Origin: Chloroflexota bacterium
GTDB taxonomy: Bacteria > Chloroflexota > Limnocylindria > Limnocylindrales > CSP1-4
Length of the DNA stretch: 8,956 nt
Assembly (NCBI GenBank): GCA_027457005.1
Contig: DAIDTV010000052.1
Coordinates: forward strand, 1 to 8,956
Direction: 5' to 3'
The notes below the pieces were generated by a model that was given only the letters and a program-made list of their open reading frames with translations, was not told where the DNA came from and made no database searches. Shown piece by piece: positions 1-5,060 of the stretch. How positions within the stretch are numbered: position 1 is the stretch's first letter; every line of letters begins with the position of its first letter. The translations under genes were made by a program, and so were the position numbers.

Positions 1-914
1 CCCTCGTAGCGCGCCAGGTCCCGGTATGCGTCGAGGATCTCCTCGTCGGTGACCGCCTCGATCCGGCCGCCGGACTCGTCCCGCGCCCGCACCGCCTTCT
101 GCCAGCTGGCCGGGTTGCCGATGCGGATCGCGGTCGCCACCGTCTCCGGGTTCTCGACCGGGTGCCCGAGCACGATCGGTGCCGCGCCGGCGGCCTGAAA
201 CCCGAGCATGATCGGGCGCGTCTCCACCAGCCCGGCGTCCCGGTACTCGGTGAAGCCGGACCAGTAGGCGCTGATGTTGCCCGCGTTGCCGACCGGGATC
301 GCCAGGTAGTCGGGCGCGCCGCCCAGGTCGTCGCAGACCTCGAACGCCGCGGTCTTCTGCCCCTCGAGCCGGTACGGGTTGACCGAGTTCACGAGCGTCA
401 CCGGGTGGCCGGTCTTCTCGCCCGACGCCGCCAGCTCCCGGACCACGCGCAGCGCGTCGTCGAAGTTGCCGTCGACCGCGACCACGCGCGCACCGGCGAC
501 CTGGGCCTGCAGCAGCTTGCCGGCGGCGATGCGGCCGGCGGGGAGCACGACGATCACCTCGAGCCCGGCGCTCGCGCCGTACGCCGCGGCCGAGGCCGAC
601 GTGTTGCCGGTCGACGCGCAGATGACCGCCCGCGCGCCCTCCTCGAGCGCCTTGGCGACGGCCACGACCATGCCGCGGTCCTTGAACGAGCCGGTGGGGT
701 TCATGCCCTCGTACTTCAGGTAGAGCTCCGGGCAGCCGATGGCACGGCCCAGGGTCCGCGCATGGACCAGCGGGGTGAACCCTTCGCCGAGCGAGAGCGG
801 CGGCGTCGTGGAACTCACGGGGAGGAACCCGGCGTAGCGGTGGAGCAGGCGCGGCCGGGCGCCGCTGGTGGCCTGCTGCTGCCGGAGGTGCCGGAGCACC
901 TCGCTCATGCGCAT
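1..914 (-). CDS. thrC: Threonine synthase (3' end cut by window edge)
   Basis: PLP-dependent enzyme converting O-phosphohomoserine to threonine, the last step of threonine synthesis, in the cytoplasm. About 304 codons are present and the frame is still open at base 1, so roughly the last 50 residues of a typical 350-residue short-type enzyme lie outside. Visible motifs are the PLP-lysine segment NPTGSFKDRGM (Lys78), the substrate loop STGNTSAS (101-108), NSVNPYRLEGQKTAAFE (176-192) and the phosphate-binding PVGNAGN (207-213). ATG at 914 is chosen because the hom stop codon lies in the same frame at 918-920, and GAGGG at 929-925 gives a 10-nt Shine-Dalgarno spacing. The ATG at 908 would be too distant (16 nt). 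It starts 3 nt after hom, so the two are surely co-transcribed and probably translationally coupled. Family assignment is secure. Confidence 0.95.
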   Translation of the reverse strand, partial: MRMSEVLRHLRQQQATSGARPRLLHRYAGFLPVSSTTPPLSLGEGFTPLVHARTLGRAIGCPELYLKYEGMNPTGSFKDRGMVVAVAKALEEGARAVICASTGNTSASAAAYGASAGLEVIVVLPAGRIAAGKLLQAQVAGARVVAVDGNFDDALRVVRELAASGEKTGHPVTLVNSVNPYRLEGQKTAAFEVCDDLGGAPDYLAIPVGNAGNISAYWSGFTEYRDAGLVETRPIMLGFQAAGAAPIVLGHPVENPETVATAIRIGNPASWQKAVRARDESGGRIEAVTDEEILDAYRDLARYE

Positions 915-917
915 CGC

Positions 918-2161
918 TCAGTCGCCCTCGAGGATGGGGAACAGGGTGGCGTTGAGCCCCGATCCGGTCAGCCGGGCGCGCAGGTCCGCCAGGGACGTGG
1001 CGCTGGTGAAACCGCCTTCGCCGGGCAGGTCGCACGTGAGCCAGCGCCGCGCGACGTCCATGCCGTCCGCCAGCCGTTCCGCGGGGAGCTCGGTCGCGGG
1101 CGGAAGGCCGGCCCACGTCGAACCCTCGCCGCGCGCGATCGCCAGCAGGTCGCCGAGCACCGCGCTGCTGGTCGGGGCACCGCCCGCCCCCGCACCGACG
1201 AACGCCACGCTACCGACCGGGTGGCCCACGATCTCGATGCGGTTCTCGGCCCCGGCGGTCCTGGCGAGCGGATCGCCGACGGGCACGGCGACGGGCAGCA
1301 CCCAGGCCGAGATGACGCCCGCACCGTCCCGGGACGCCTCCGCGACGAGCTTGACCGCCAGGCGTTCGCGCCGCGCGGCCTCGATCAGCGTGACGGTCAC
1401 CCCGGTGATGCCGGCCGGACCATCGCCGCGCAGGGCGGGCGGCGCACGCCGGATCGCCGTGACGTCGGGCCAGGCGCCGAAGGCGAGCCGGATCAGGATC
1501 GCCAGCTTGTCGGCCGCATCCCGTCCCTCGACGTCCGTGCTGGGGTCCGCCTCCAGGAACCCGAGCGACTTCGCGCGGGCGACCACCTCGTCGTACGCGG
1601 CGCCGGCCTCGCTCATCTCGGTCAGGACGAAATTGGTCGAGCCGTTCACGATGCCGCGGACGCGGTCGATGCGGTTGGCCGCGAGATCGCCGGCCAGCGT
1701 GGCCAGGACGGGGATGGCACCGCCGACGGCCGCCTCGAACCGCAGCACGGCACCGCGATCGCGGGCACGCTGTTCCAGCTCCATGCCGCGCCGGGCCAGC
1801 AGCGCCTTGTTGGCCGTGACCACGGACTGGCCGGCGTCGAGGGCCGAGGCGACCAGCCGGCCCGCCGTCCCGATCCCGCCGATCAGCTCGACCACGACGT
1901 CGATGTCCGGGCGGCCGATGAGCGCGGAGCCGTCGTCGAGGCGCTTGACGTCCCGGAGGTCGAGCCCCTCGAACCGGGAGGCGTCGCTATCCGCGACGGC
2001 CACGAGACGGACCTCAGGACCGGCGGCGGCCGCGGGAGGCGGGGGCCGGCGGCCGTGAGCCCGCGCGCAACCTCTCGCCCGACGGTGCCGAGCCCGAGGA
2101 GCGCGACGCGAAGCGGGGAGGCGCTGACGCGGGGGCCGTCGGCAGAGGATGGCGCGGTCAT
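918..2161 (-). CDS. hom: Homoserine dehydrogenase, interrupted by an apparent frameshift
   Basis: NAD(P)H-dependent reduction of aspartate semialdehyde to homoserine, the branch point to threonine and methionine. The Rossmann start with GLGTVG (about residues 23-28) is read in the frame beginning at ATG 2161. The rest (PEVRLVAVAD onward) is in another frame running from about 2030 to the TGA at 918-920. Adding one base near the five-G run at 2041-2045 joins them into a protein of about 414 residues. The downstream part is intact: VVTANKA (NAD site), GIVNGSTNF, and the family signature EADPSTDVEGRDAADK with the conserved Asp and Lys. The tail after GAGAGGAPTSSAVLGDLL is only about 70 residues, and no clear ACT regulatory domain can be recognised. 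The start at 2161 has no Shine-Dalgarno but has TACAAT 7 nt upstream, suggesting a leaderless mRNA. The frameshift may be a sequencing error, a real mutation or slippage. Confidence 0.9.
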
Positions 2162-2168
2162 CGCGGGG

Positions 2169-2174
2169 ATTGTA
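2169..2174 (-). promoter_or_regulatory. -10 box of hom-thrC, leaderless-type
   Basis: TACAAT on the minus strand ends 7 nt before ATG 2161. Transcription would start at or beside the A of the start codon. The intervening CCCCGCG has no Shine-Dalgarno. No good -35 is visible 16-18 bp upstream. Confidence 0.55.
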
Positions 2175-2250
2175 CCGGTGGGGCCGTTCCGATCGAGCGG
2201 TTCTGCGGGCCCACTCCGGTCGGTCCTCGAGATCCGGCCAGGACGCCGCT

Positions 2251-2289
2251 GTTCGTCAGTCGTTCGTCAGCTGTTCGTCGGCCGTTCCC
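2251..2289 (+). promoter_or_regulatory. Direct repeats at 11-bp spacing, PHO-box-like operator
   Basis: GTTCGTC occurs at 2251, 2262 and 2273, with a degenerate fourth copy GTTCCCC at 2283, always 11 bp apart. So all copies face the same side of the helix. This is the architecture of OmpR/PhoB-family sites. The Streptomyces PhoP box is built of 11-bp units with a GTTCACC-like core followed by 4 variable bases. The repeats read toward the plus strand, where no gene follows for over 1.5 kb. On the other side, hom starts 90 bp away. The regulator and target are unknown. Confidence 0.45.
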
Positions 2290-2578
2290 CACCCGCCTCC
2301 GCCGACTGCAGGTGGCGTTGTAGTTGACCTGTGCGCGCCCAGCGAGCGCGGAACGGCTCGACCTGGCGTCCCGACACCGAGGCCAGGCGCTTGCGGTGGC
2401 GGCTTGGTCATATGCGTGCGATATTCGCACGCTCAACGGCGCATTGCTTCGGATCTCGGAGGTTCCGTCGTGGGGTCACGGCGAGCGGACCGTCTCGTGT
2501 TCACCCGGCGAGCGTTGGTCAGCGGAGTACTCGGCGGGGCCGATGGTCCGCCGATCCGATCAGCCTCCGAAACCGCGA
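2290..2578. other. Gene-free stretch between hom and the micropeptide locus
   Basis: No reading frame here has a convincing start, composition or family resemblance. Frames of about 90-100 codons exist on both strands but are Arg/Pro/Ser-rich products of GC bias. A tRNA T-loop signature was looked for and not found. It contains the palindrome at 2414-2432 and a weak hairpin with 6-bp arms at 2362-2367 and 2382-2387. Confidence 0.5.
2414..2432. repeat. 19-bp near-perfect palindrome
   Basis: GCGTGCGA (2414-2421) and its exact complement TCGCACGC (2425-2432) are separated by TAT. It is AT-centred in a very GC-rich region with no T-run after it, so it looks more like a dimeric repressor operator than a terminator. 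No adjacent gene start is close enough to assign a target. Confidence 0.45.
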
Positions 2579-2600
2579 GACCGCCGGCGTTCCGGCGGTC
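2579..2600 (-). terminator. Strong hairpin, possible terminator of the micropeptide transcript
   Basis: The arms GACCGCCGG (2579-2587) and CCGGCGGTC (2592-2600) form a perfect 9-bp stem with a 4-nt loop. It lies about 50 nt downstream of the stop codon of the 33-residue micropeptide. On the minus strand it is followed by TCGCGGTTT, not a true U-tract, so termination is uncertain. Confidence 0.35.
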
Positions 2601-2615
2601 CCTCGGCGAGCGTCA

Positions 2616-2634
2616 CACGGCCGACGAGGCCGTG
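2616..2634 (-). terminator. Hairpin just after the second micropeptide
   Basis: The arms CACGGCC and GGCCGTG form a 7-bp perfect stem with a 5-nt loop, 13 nt downstream of the TAG at 2648. There is no U-tract. It may act with the stronger hairpin at 2579-2600 as a bipartite terminator or 3'-end stabiliser. Confidence 0.3.
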
Positions 2635-2647
2635 ATTCCCGTGCCCG

Positions 2648-2749
2648 CTACTGCCAGCGGCGGCCCGCCTCGAGCACGAGGGCCGAGCTGCCGATCGCCG
2701 CGAGCGCGAGCAGAATGCGGAACGTTGCCATCCGAAAATTGCGCTTCAT
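2648..2749 (-). CDS. Single-span membrane micropeptide, 33 aa, second in riboswitch unit
   Basis: ATG at 2749, TAG at 2648-2650. The product begins MKRNFRMATFR, basic and presumably cytoplasmic. A hydrophobic stretch ILLALAAIGSSALVL (about residues 12-26) follows, then a short tail EAGRRWQ. One membrane span or an uncleaved signal anchor is expected; no lipobox or cleavage site is evident. The start is preceded by GGTGGTGA, a weak Shine-Dalgarno-like run. It lies 25 nt after the stop of the 21-residue ORF in the same direction, so the two form an operon behind the c-di-GMP riboswitch. I do not recognise the family. An internal ATG at codon 7 is an alternative start that would remove most of the basic N-terminus. 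Reality is supported by its compact composition and position; function is unknown. Confidence 0.55.
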   Translation of the reverse strand: MKRNFRMATFRILLALAAIGSSALVLEAGRRWQ

Positions 2750-2774
2750 CGTCGTCACCACCGCACCCCGGCGC

Positions 2775-2840
2775 TCAAGACCATTCCGCGACGGCAGCTG
2801 CCGCCGCGGCGAGCATGAAGCGCGCCAGGATCGCCTTCAT
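2775..2840 (-). CDS. Hydrophobic micropeptide, 21 aa, first in riboswitch unit
   Basis: ATG at 2840 and TGA at 2775-2777 give a 21-residue peptide: MKAILARF, then a hydrophobic Ala-rich run MLAAAAAAVA, then EWS. It looks like one short membrane span with a positive N-terminus. The best evidence that it is translated is the AGGAGG at 2851-2846, 5 nt before ATG, the strongest Shine-Dalgarno seen at any start here, placed directly after the riboswitch aptamer. It may be a functional membrane peptide or a leader peptide that couples translation of the 33-residue ORF 25 nt downstream. No known family is recognised. The peptide is too short for homology to be decisive, so conservation behind similar riboswitches would be the test. 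Confidence 0.5.
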   Translation of the reverse strand: MKAILARFMLAAAAAAVAEWS

Positions 2841-2845
2841 GTTCC

Positions 2846-2851
2846 CCTCCT
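2846..2851 (-). promoter_or_regulatory. Strong Shine-Dalgarno controlled by the riboswitch
   Basis: AGGAGG lies 5 nt before ATG 2840 and 11 nt after the 3' strand of the riboswitch closing stem (2868-2863). This suggests control of ribosome access rather than transcription termination, since no U-tract hairpin lies between aptamer and ORF. The GAGGG at 2849-2845 could alternatively pair with CTCTC (2949-2945) of the 5' closing strand. Confidence 0.6.
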
Positions 2852-2862
2852 GTCGATGCGAC

Positions 2863-2950
2863 GCTCCCGGCAACCGGGCGGTCTTCCGTCGGCCGGAAGA
2901 TCCCTGGCTTTGCGTCCCCGCCTCGCGACGGGTTTGCCCTGGACGAGAGC
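2863..2950 (-). ncRNA. Cyclic di-GMP-I (GEMM-I) riboswitch aptamer
   Basis: Read on the minus strand, the conserved GEMM-I elements occur in order. AGGGCAAACC (2940-2931) is followed by a 6-bp stem, CCCGTC with GGCGGG, capped by a GCGA tetraloop (2926-2923). Next comes GGGACGCAAAGCC (2918-2906), then a second stem with arms TCTTCCG (2900-2894) and CGGAAGA (2888-2882), then CCCGGTTGCCGGG (2878-2866). Closing stem P1 is GCTCTC (2950-2945) with GGGAGC (2868-2863), including one G-T wobble. The residues equivalent to Vibrio cholerae Vc2 G20 and A47 are G2938 and A2911. Keeping G at position 20 predicts c-di-GMP specificity rather than the cGAMP-type variant, which has A there. The GNRA loop matches the tetraloop-receptor architecture. 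Regulated genes are the two micropeptides downstream. Confidence 0.92.
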
Positions 2951-2957
2951 CGGATCG

Positions 2958-2976
2958 GGCAGCGTCCGTCGCTGCC
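2958..2976 (-). other. 5' hairpin of the riboswitch leader
   Basis: The arms GGCAGCG (2976-2970) and CGCTGCC (2964-2958) make a perfect 7-bp stem with a 5-nt loop. It begins at about the predicted transcription start, so the mRNA would carry a hairpin at its very 5' end. That often stabilises RNA. It ends 7 nt before the aptamer. Confidence 0.5.
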
Positions 2977-2982
2977 GTCCCG

Positions 2983-3011
2983 AAACTACGCATCGGCGGC
3001 AGGCCGGACAA
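2983..3011 (-). promoter_or_regulatory. Promoter of the riboswitch-micropeptide unit
   Basis: TTGTCC (3011-3006), a 17-bp spacer, then TAGTTT (2988-2983) on the minus strand. This matches a housekeeping sigma promoter with ideal spacing and predicts a start near 2978-2976, giving a leader of about 137 nt before ATG 2840. The -35 lies 33 bp past the stop of the DUF5317 gene. Confidence 0.65.
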
Positions 3012-3044
3012 TGGGACACACGTACCAGCGAACCGCCTCCCGGA

Positions 3045-3803
3045 TCAGCCGGTAGTACCAGGACCCTCCGTGCCCGTCGACCGCACGGCCGGCGACTTCG
3101 GCTCCGCCTCAACCGGCGGAGCCGGGCGCGGCTCGGGCCCGGTCAGGTCGCCGTCCGTCGCCCCGGCCGTCACCGTCGCGCCGGGGGCCATCGCCGGCCC
3201 GGCCGTCACCGTCCCAAGGGGGACCATCGCCGCCGCCGTGTCCGTCGCCCCGGCCGTCACCGTCGCCCCCGGGACCATCGCCTGCCCACGGCGCATCGCC
3301 GCCACGATCAGCACGAAGATGCCGGCACCGATCAGCACGTCGCCGACGCTGAACACGTTGGGGAACGGCATCCACGACGGCAGTGCGAAGACATCGCCGA
3401 GCGGCAGCAGGACCGGTGCGACGAGTTCGCGGCTGTTGATGTAGCCGCCGGACGTGCCCCCGCCGAGCGAGGCCAGGGCCGCGCCGCTGGCGGGCATGGT
3501 GCCTCCGTTCGCCGCGATCGCGACCAGGTTCAGCCCCGCACCGAGCGCGACGATCGGCATGCCGGGGATGCGCACGTTGCGCAGCACGAACCCCAGGACG
3601 GCCACCGTCGATGCGACGTAGAGCGGGGCACCGGCATCGCCCACCGCGGCGCTGACCGGACCGCTGAACAGGACCACCTGAACGGCGAGCCCCGCGATCG
3701 CGACCCAGGTCCAGCGGAACGACAGCGCGCCCAGGTTGTCGAAGCGGCAGTCGAGCAGCCGGCCGATCGCCAGCCCCGCGACGATCGCGTACAGGATGAA
3801 CAC
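3045..3803 (-). CDS. DUF5317 family membrane protein with repetitive C-terminal tail
   Basis: 252-residue membrane protein of unknown function. It has about five hydrophobic segments near residues 2-17, 30-48, 60-76, 83-98 and 153-170. Family hallmarks are the NGGTMP motif (99-104) and the LGDVFALP...FSVGDVLIGAGIF segment (135-163). After residue 173 comes a soluble tail with three imperfect repeats (AMVPGATVTAGATD at 175-188, a shorter copy at 192-203, another at 204-217), then a Pro/Glu/Thr-rich end. The tail makes it longer than the usual 170-190-residue members. GTG at 3803 is chosen because the hydrophobic segment starts there and upstream frame is low-quality. GTG at 3819-3821 would add six residues. 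There is no Shine-Dalgarno; TATTAC lies 9 nt upstream. It is divergent from trpS. Confidence 0.8.
   Translation of the reverse strand: MFILYAIVAGLAIGRLLDCRFDNLGALSFRWTWVAIAGLAVQVVLFSGPVSAAVGDAGAPLYVASTVAVLGFVLRNVRIPGMPIVALGAGLNLVAIAANGGTMPASGAALASLGGGTSGGYINSRELVAPVLLPLGDVFALPSWMPFPNVFSVGDVLIGAGIFVLIVAAMRRGQAMVPGATVTAGATDTAAAMVPLGTVTAGPAMAPGATVTAGATDGDLTGPEPRPAPPVEAEPKSPAVRSTGTEGPGTTG
3153..3281. repeat. Intragenic degenerate repeats in the DUF5317 tail
   Basis: The core CGGCCGTCACCGTC occurs at 3164, 3200 and 3251, spaced 36 and 51 bp, both multiples of 3, so the frame is kept. Copies one and three share a 26-bp identical block (3154-3179 and 3241-3266), pointing to fairly recent duplication or slippage. 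Confidence 0.7.
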
Positions 3804-3812
3804 GCGGTCACG

Positions 3813-3818
3813 GTAATA
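3813..3818 (-). promoter_or_regulatory. Possible -10 box of the DUF5317 gene
   Basis: TATTAC on the minus strand lies 9 nt before GTG 3803, roughly the leaderless geometry seen at other genes here. It lacks the final T of the -10 consensus, so this is weak. Confidence 0.3.
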
Positions 3819-3835
3819 CACCGGGCGCTGGGCGT

Positions 3836-3876
3836 GGCCGGCCCCGGGCTTGGGCCGGCCTTGGGCGTCGGCCGGC
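3836..3876. repeat. GGCCGGC boxes every 17 bp in the divergent intergenic region
   Basis: GGCCGGCC starts at 3836 and 3853, and GGCCGGC at 3870, exactly 17 bp apart. The region lies between the divergent starts of the DUF5317 gene (3803) and trpS (3982). It could be an operator array or chance in GC-rich DNA. Confidence 0.35.
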
Positions 3877-3967
3877 GTGCCGCGCCGGGCCACCGCAGAT
3901 CGCGACCAGGGCGTCGCCGCCCCCGTCCGTCCCGATCGGGTGCGATCCCGACGGCCGGCGGCTCCGT

Positions 3968-3973
3968 TACACT
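3968..3973 (+). promoter_or_regulatory. -10 box of trpS, leaderless-type
   Basis: TACACT ends 8 nt before ATG 3982. The spacer CCCGGACG has no Shine-Dalgarno, so the transcript probably starts at or next to the start codon. No clear -35 is seen. Confidence 0.5.
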
Positions 3974-3981
3974 CCCGGACG

Positions 3982-5022
3982 ATGACCACCACGCCCCAGC
4001 CCGCCGCCCCGGCGGAGCAGGATCCCGCCAACCTCCCCCGCGGCCGCGTGTTCAGCGGTGTCCAGCCGTCCGGGTTGCCGCACGTCGGCAACTACCTGGG
4101 GGCATTCCGCAGCTACATCGCGATGCAGGAACGCCACGACGCGATCTACTGCATCGTGGACTACCACGCCCTGACCAGCACGCACAACGGCGAGCTGATC
4201 CGGCAGAACACCCACGAGATGGCGCTGGGGCTGCTGGCGCTCGGGCTCGACCCCGAGCGGGCCGTCCTGTTCCGCCAGTCGGACCGGCCGGAACACACCG
4301 AGCTCGCGTGGCTGCTGAGCAGCGTCGTGCCGGTGTCCTGGGTCGAGCGGACGCCCTCGTTCAAGGAGAAGCGGCGCTCGCAGCCGGAGGACATCAACCA
4401 CGCGCTGCTGACGTACCCGGTGCTGATGGCCGCCGACATCGCCATCTACCTGGCGCGGTACGTGCCGGTGGGCAAGGACCAGCAGGCGCACCTGGAGTTG
4501 ACCCGCGAGATCGTGCGCGCCTGGAACGCCCGCTACGGGGACTACTTCGTGGAGCCCGAGGCGGTCTTCAACGACTCGCCGATCGTGCGCGGCACGGACG
4601 GCGCCAACAAGATGTCCAAGTCGCTCGGGAACGTGATCGACATCTTCGCCGAGCCGGACGTCATCCGCCGGCAGGTCATGAGCATGGTCACCGACACCGA
4701 GCGGATCCGCCGCACCGACCCGGGCCGCCCGGAGGTGTGCAACGTGTGCCAGCTGCACCGGTACTTCAGCCCGCTGGAGTTCGAGGAGATCTGGGAAGGG
4801 GAACGCACGGCGCGCACCGGCTGCGTGGACACCAAGCGCCTGCTCGCGGACCGGATCATCGCGTTCTTCGCGCAGGCCCGGGAGCGGCGCCGCGAGCTGT
4901 CGGAGCGGCCGGGCTACGTCGAGGAGGTCCTGCGGGCGGGCGCGGAACGGCTGGAGCCGCTCGCGCGGGAGACGCTCGGCGTGTGCCACGACCGGATGGG
5001 GCTCGGGCCGATCGCGAGGTAG
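3982..5022 (+). CDS. trpS: Tryptophanyl-tRNA synthetase
   Basis: Cytoplasmic class Ic enzyme that charges tRNA-Trp; essential. The 346-residue product has the normal bacterial TrpRS length. Motifs in order: FSGVQPSG then HVGN (34-37, the HIGH signature), YPVLMAADIAIY (145-156, tryptophan pocket), VPVGKDQQAHLELTR (161-174) and NKMSKSLGN (209-217, KMSKS loop). Cysteines 253, 256 and 281 lie in the region that in some TrpRSs (for example Thermotoga) carries a four-cysteine Fe-S site. Here at least two of those positions look replaced (Glu274, Thr284), so a cluster is unlikely. ATG 3982 is chosen because TACACT sits 8 nt upstream and the upstream frame is Arg/Pro-rich noise. About 20 N-terminal residues precede the catalytic core. 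The next gene starts 38 nt after its TAG. Confidence 0.97.
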   Translation: MTTTPQPAAPAEQDPANLPRGRVFSGVQPSGLPHVGNYLGAFRSYIAMQERHDAIYCIVDYHALTSTHNGELIRQNTHEMALGLLALGLDPERAVLFRQSDRPEHTELAWLLSSVVPVSWVERTPSFKEKRRSQPEDINHALLTYPVLMAADIAIYLARYVPVGKDQQAHLELTREIVRAWNARYGDYFVEPEAVFNDSPIVRGTDGANKMSKSLGNVIDIFAEPDVIRRQVMSMVTDTERIRRTDPGRPEVCNVCQLHRYFSPLEFEEIWEGERTARTGCVDTKRLLADRIIAFFAQARERRRELSERPGYVEEVLRAGAERLEPLARETLGVCHDRMGLGPIAR

Positions 5023-5048
5023 GAGCGCGAACCCCGACGGCCACGTCG

Positions 5049-5054
5049 TAGACT
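5049..5054 (+). promoter_or_regulatory. -10 box of the AI-2E transporter gene, leaderless-type
   Basis: TAGACT ends 6 nt before ATG 5061, with only CAGCAG between and no Shine-Dalgarno. This suggests the gene is transcribed on its own despite lying 38 nt behind trpS. Confidence 0.5.
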
Positions 5055-5060
5055 CAGCAG

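Noticed and set aside
918..2003. Homoserine dehydrogenase as a complete 361-residue protein starting at ATG 2003
   Set aside because: This start lies inside the first domain and omits the GLGTVG strand, which is encoded just upstream in another frame. A frameshift explains it better.
162..2327. 721-codon open frame on the plus strand across thrC and hom
   Set aside because: Antisense shadow of two well-supported minus-strand genes. The product is Arg/Gly/Asp/Pro-rich with no family motifs, as expected from GC codon bias.
2158..2436. 92-codon minus-strand frame upstream of hom
   Set aside because: Ser/Arg/Pro composition, no Shine-Dalgarno, no domain, and it runs through the 11-bp repeat array; likely a chance frame.
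2775..3011. 78-codon minus-strand frame starting at 3011 and ending with the first micropeptide
   Set aside because: Its start overlaps the predicted -35 box and its first 57 codons run through the riboswitch aptamer. The ATG at 2840 with AGGAGG upstream is the credible start.
2331..5051. 906-codon plus-strand frame over the gene-free region, the DUF5317 gene and trpS
   Set aside because: It crosses opposite-strand and same-strand genes in a wrong frame and translates to Arg-rich noise; the trpS frame is the real one.
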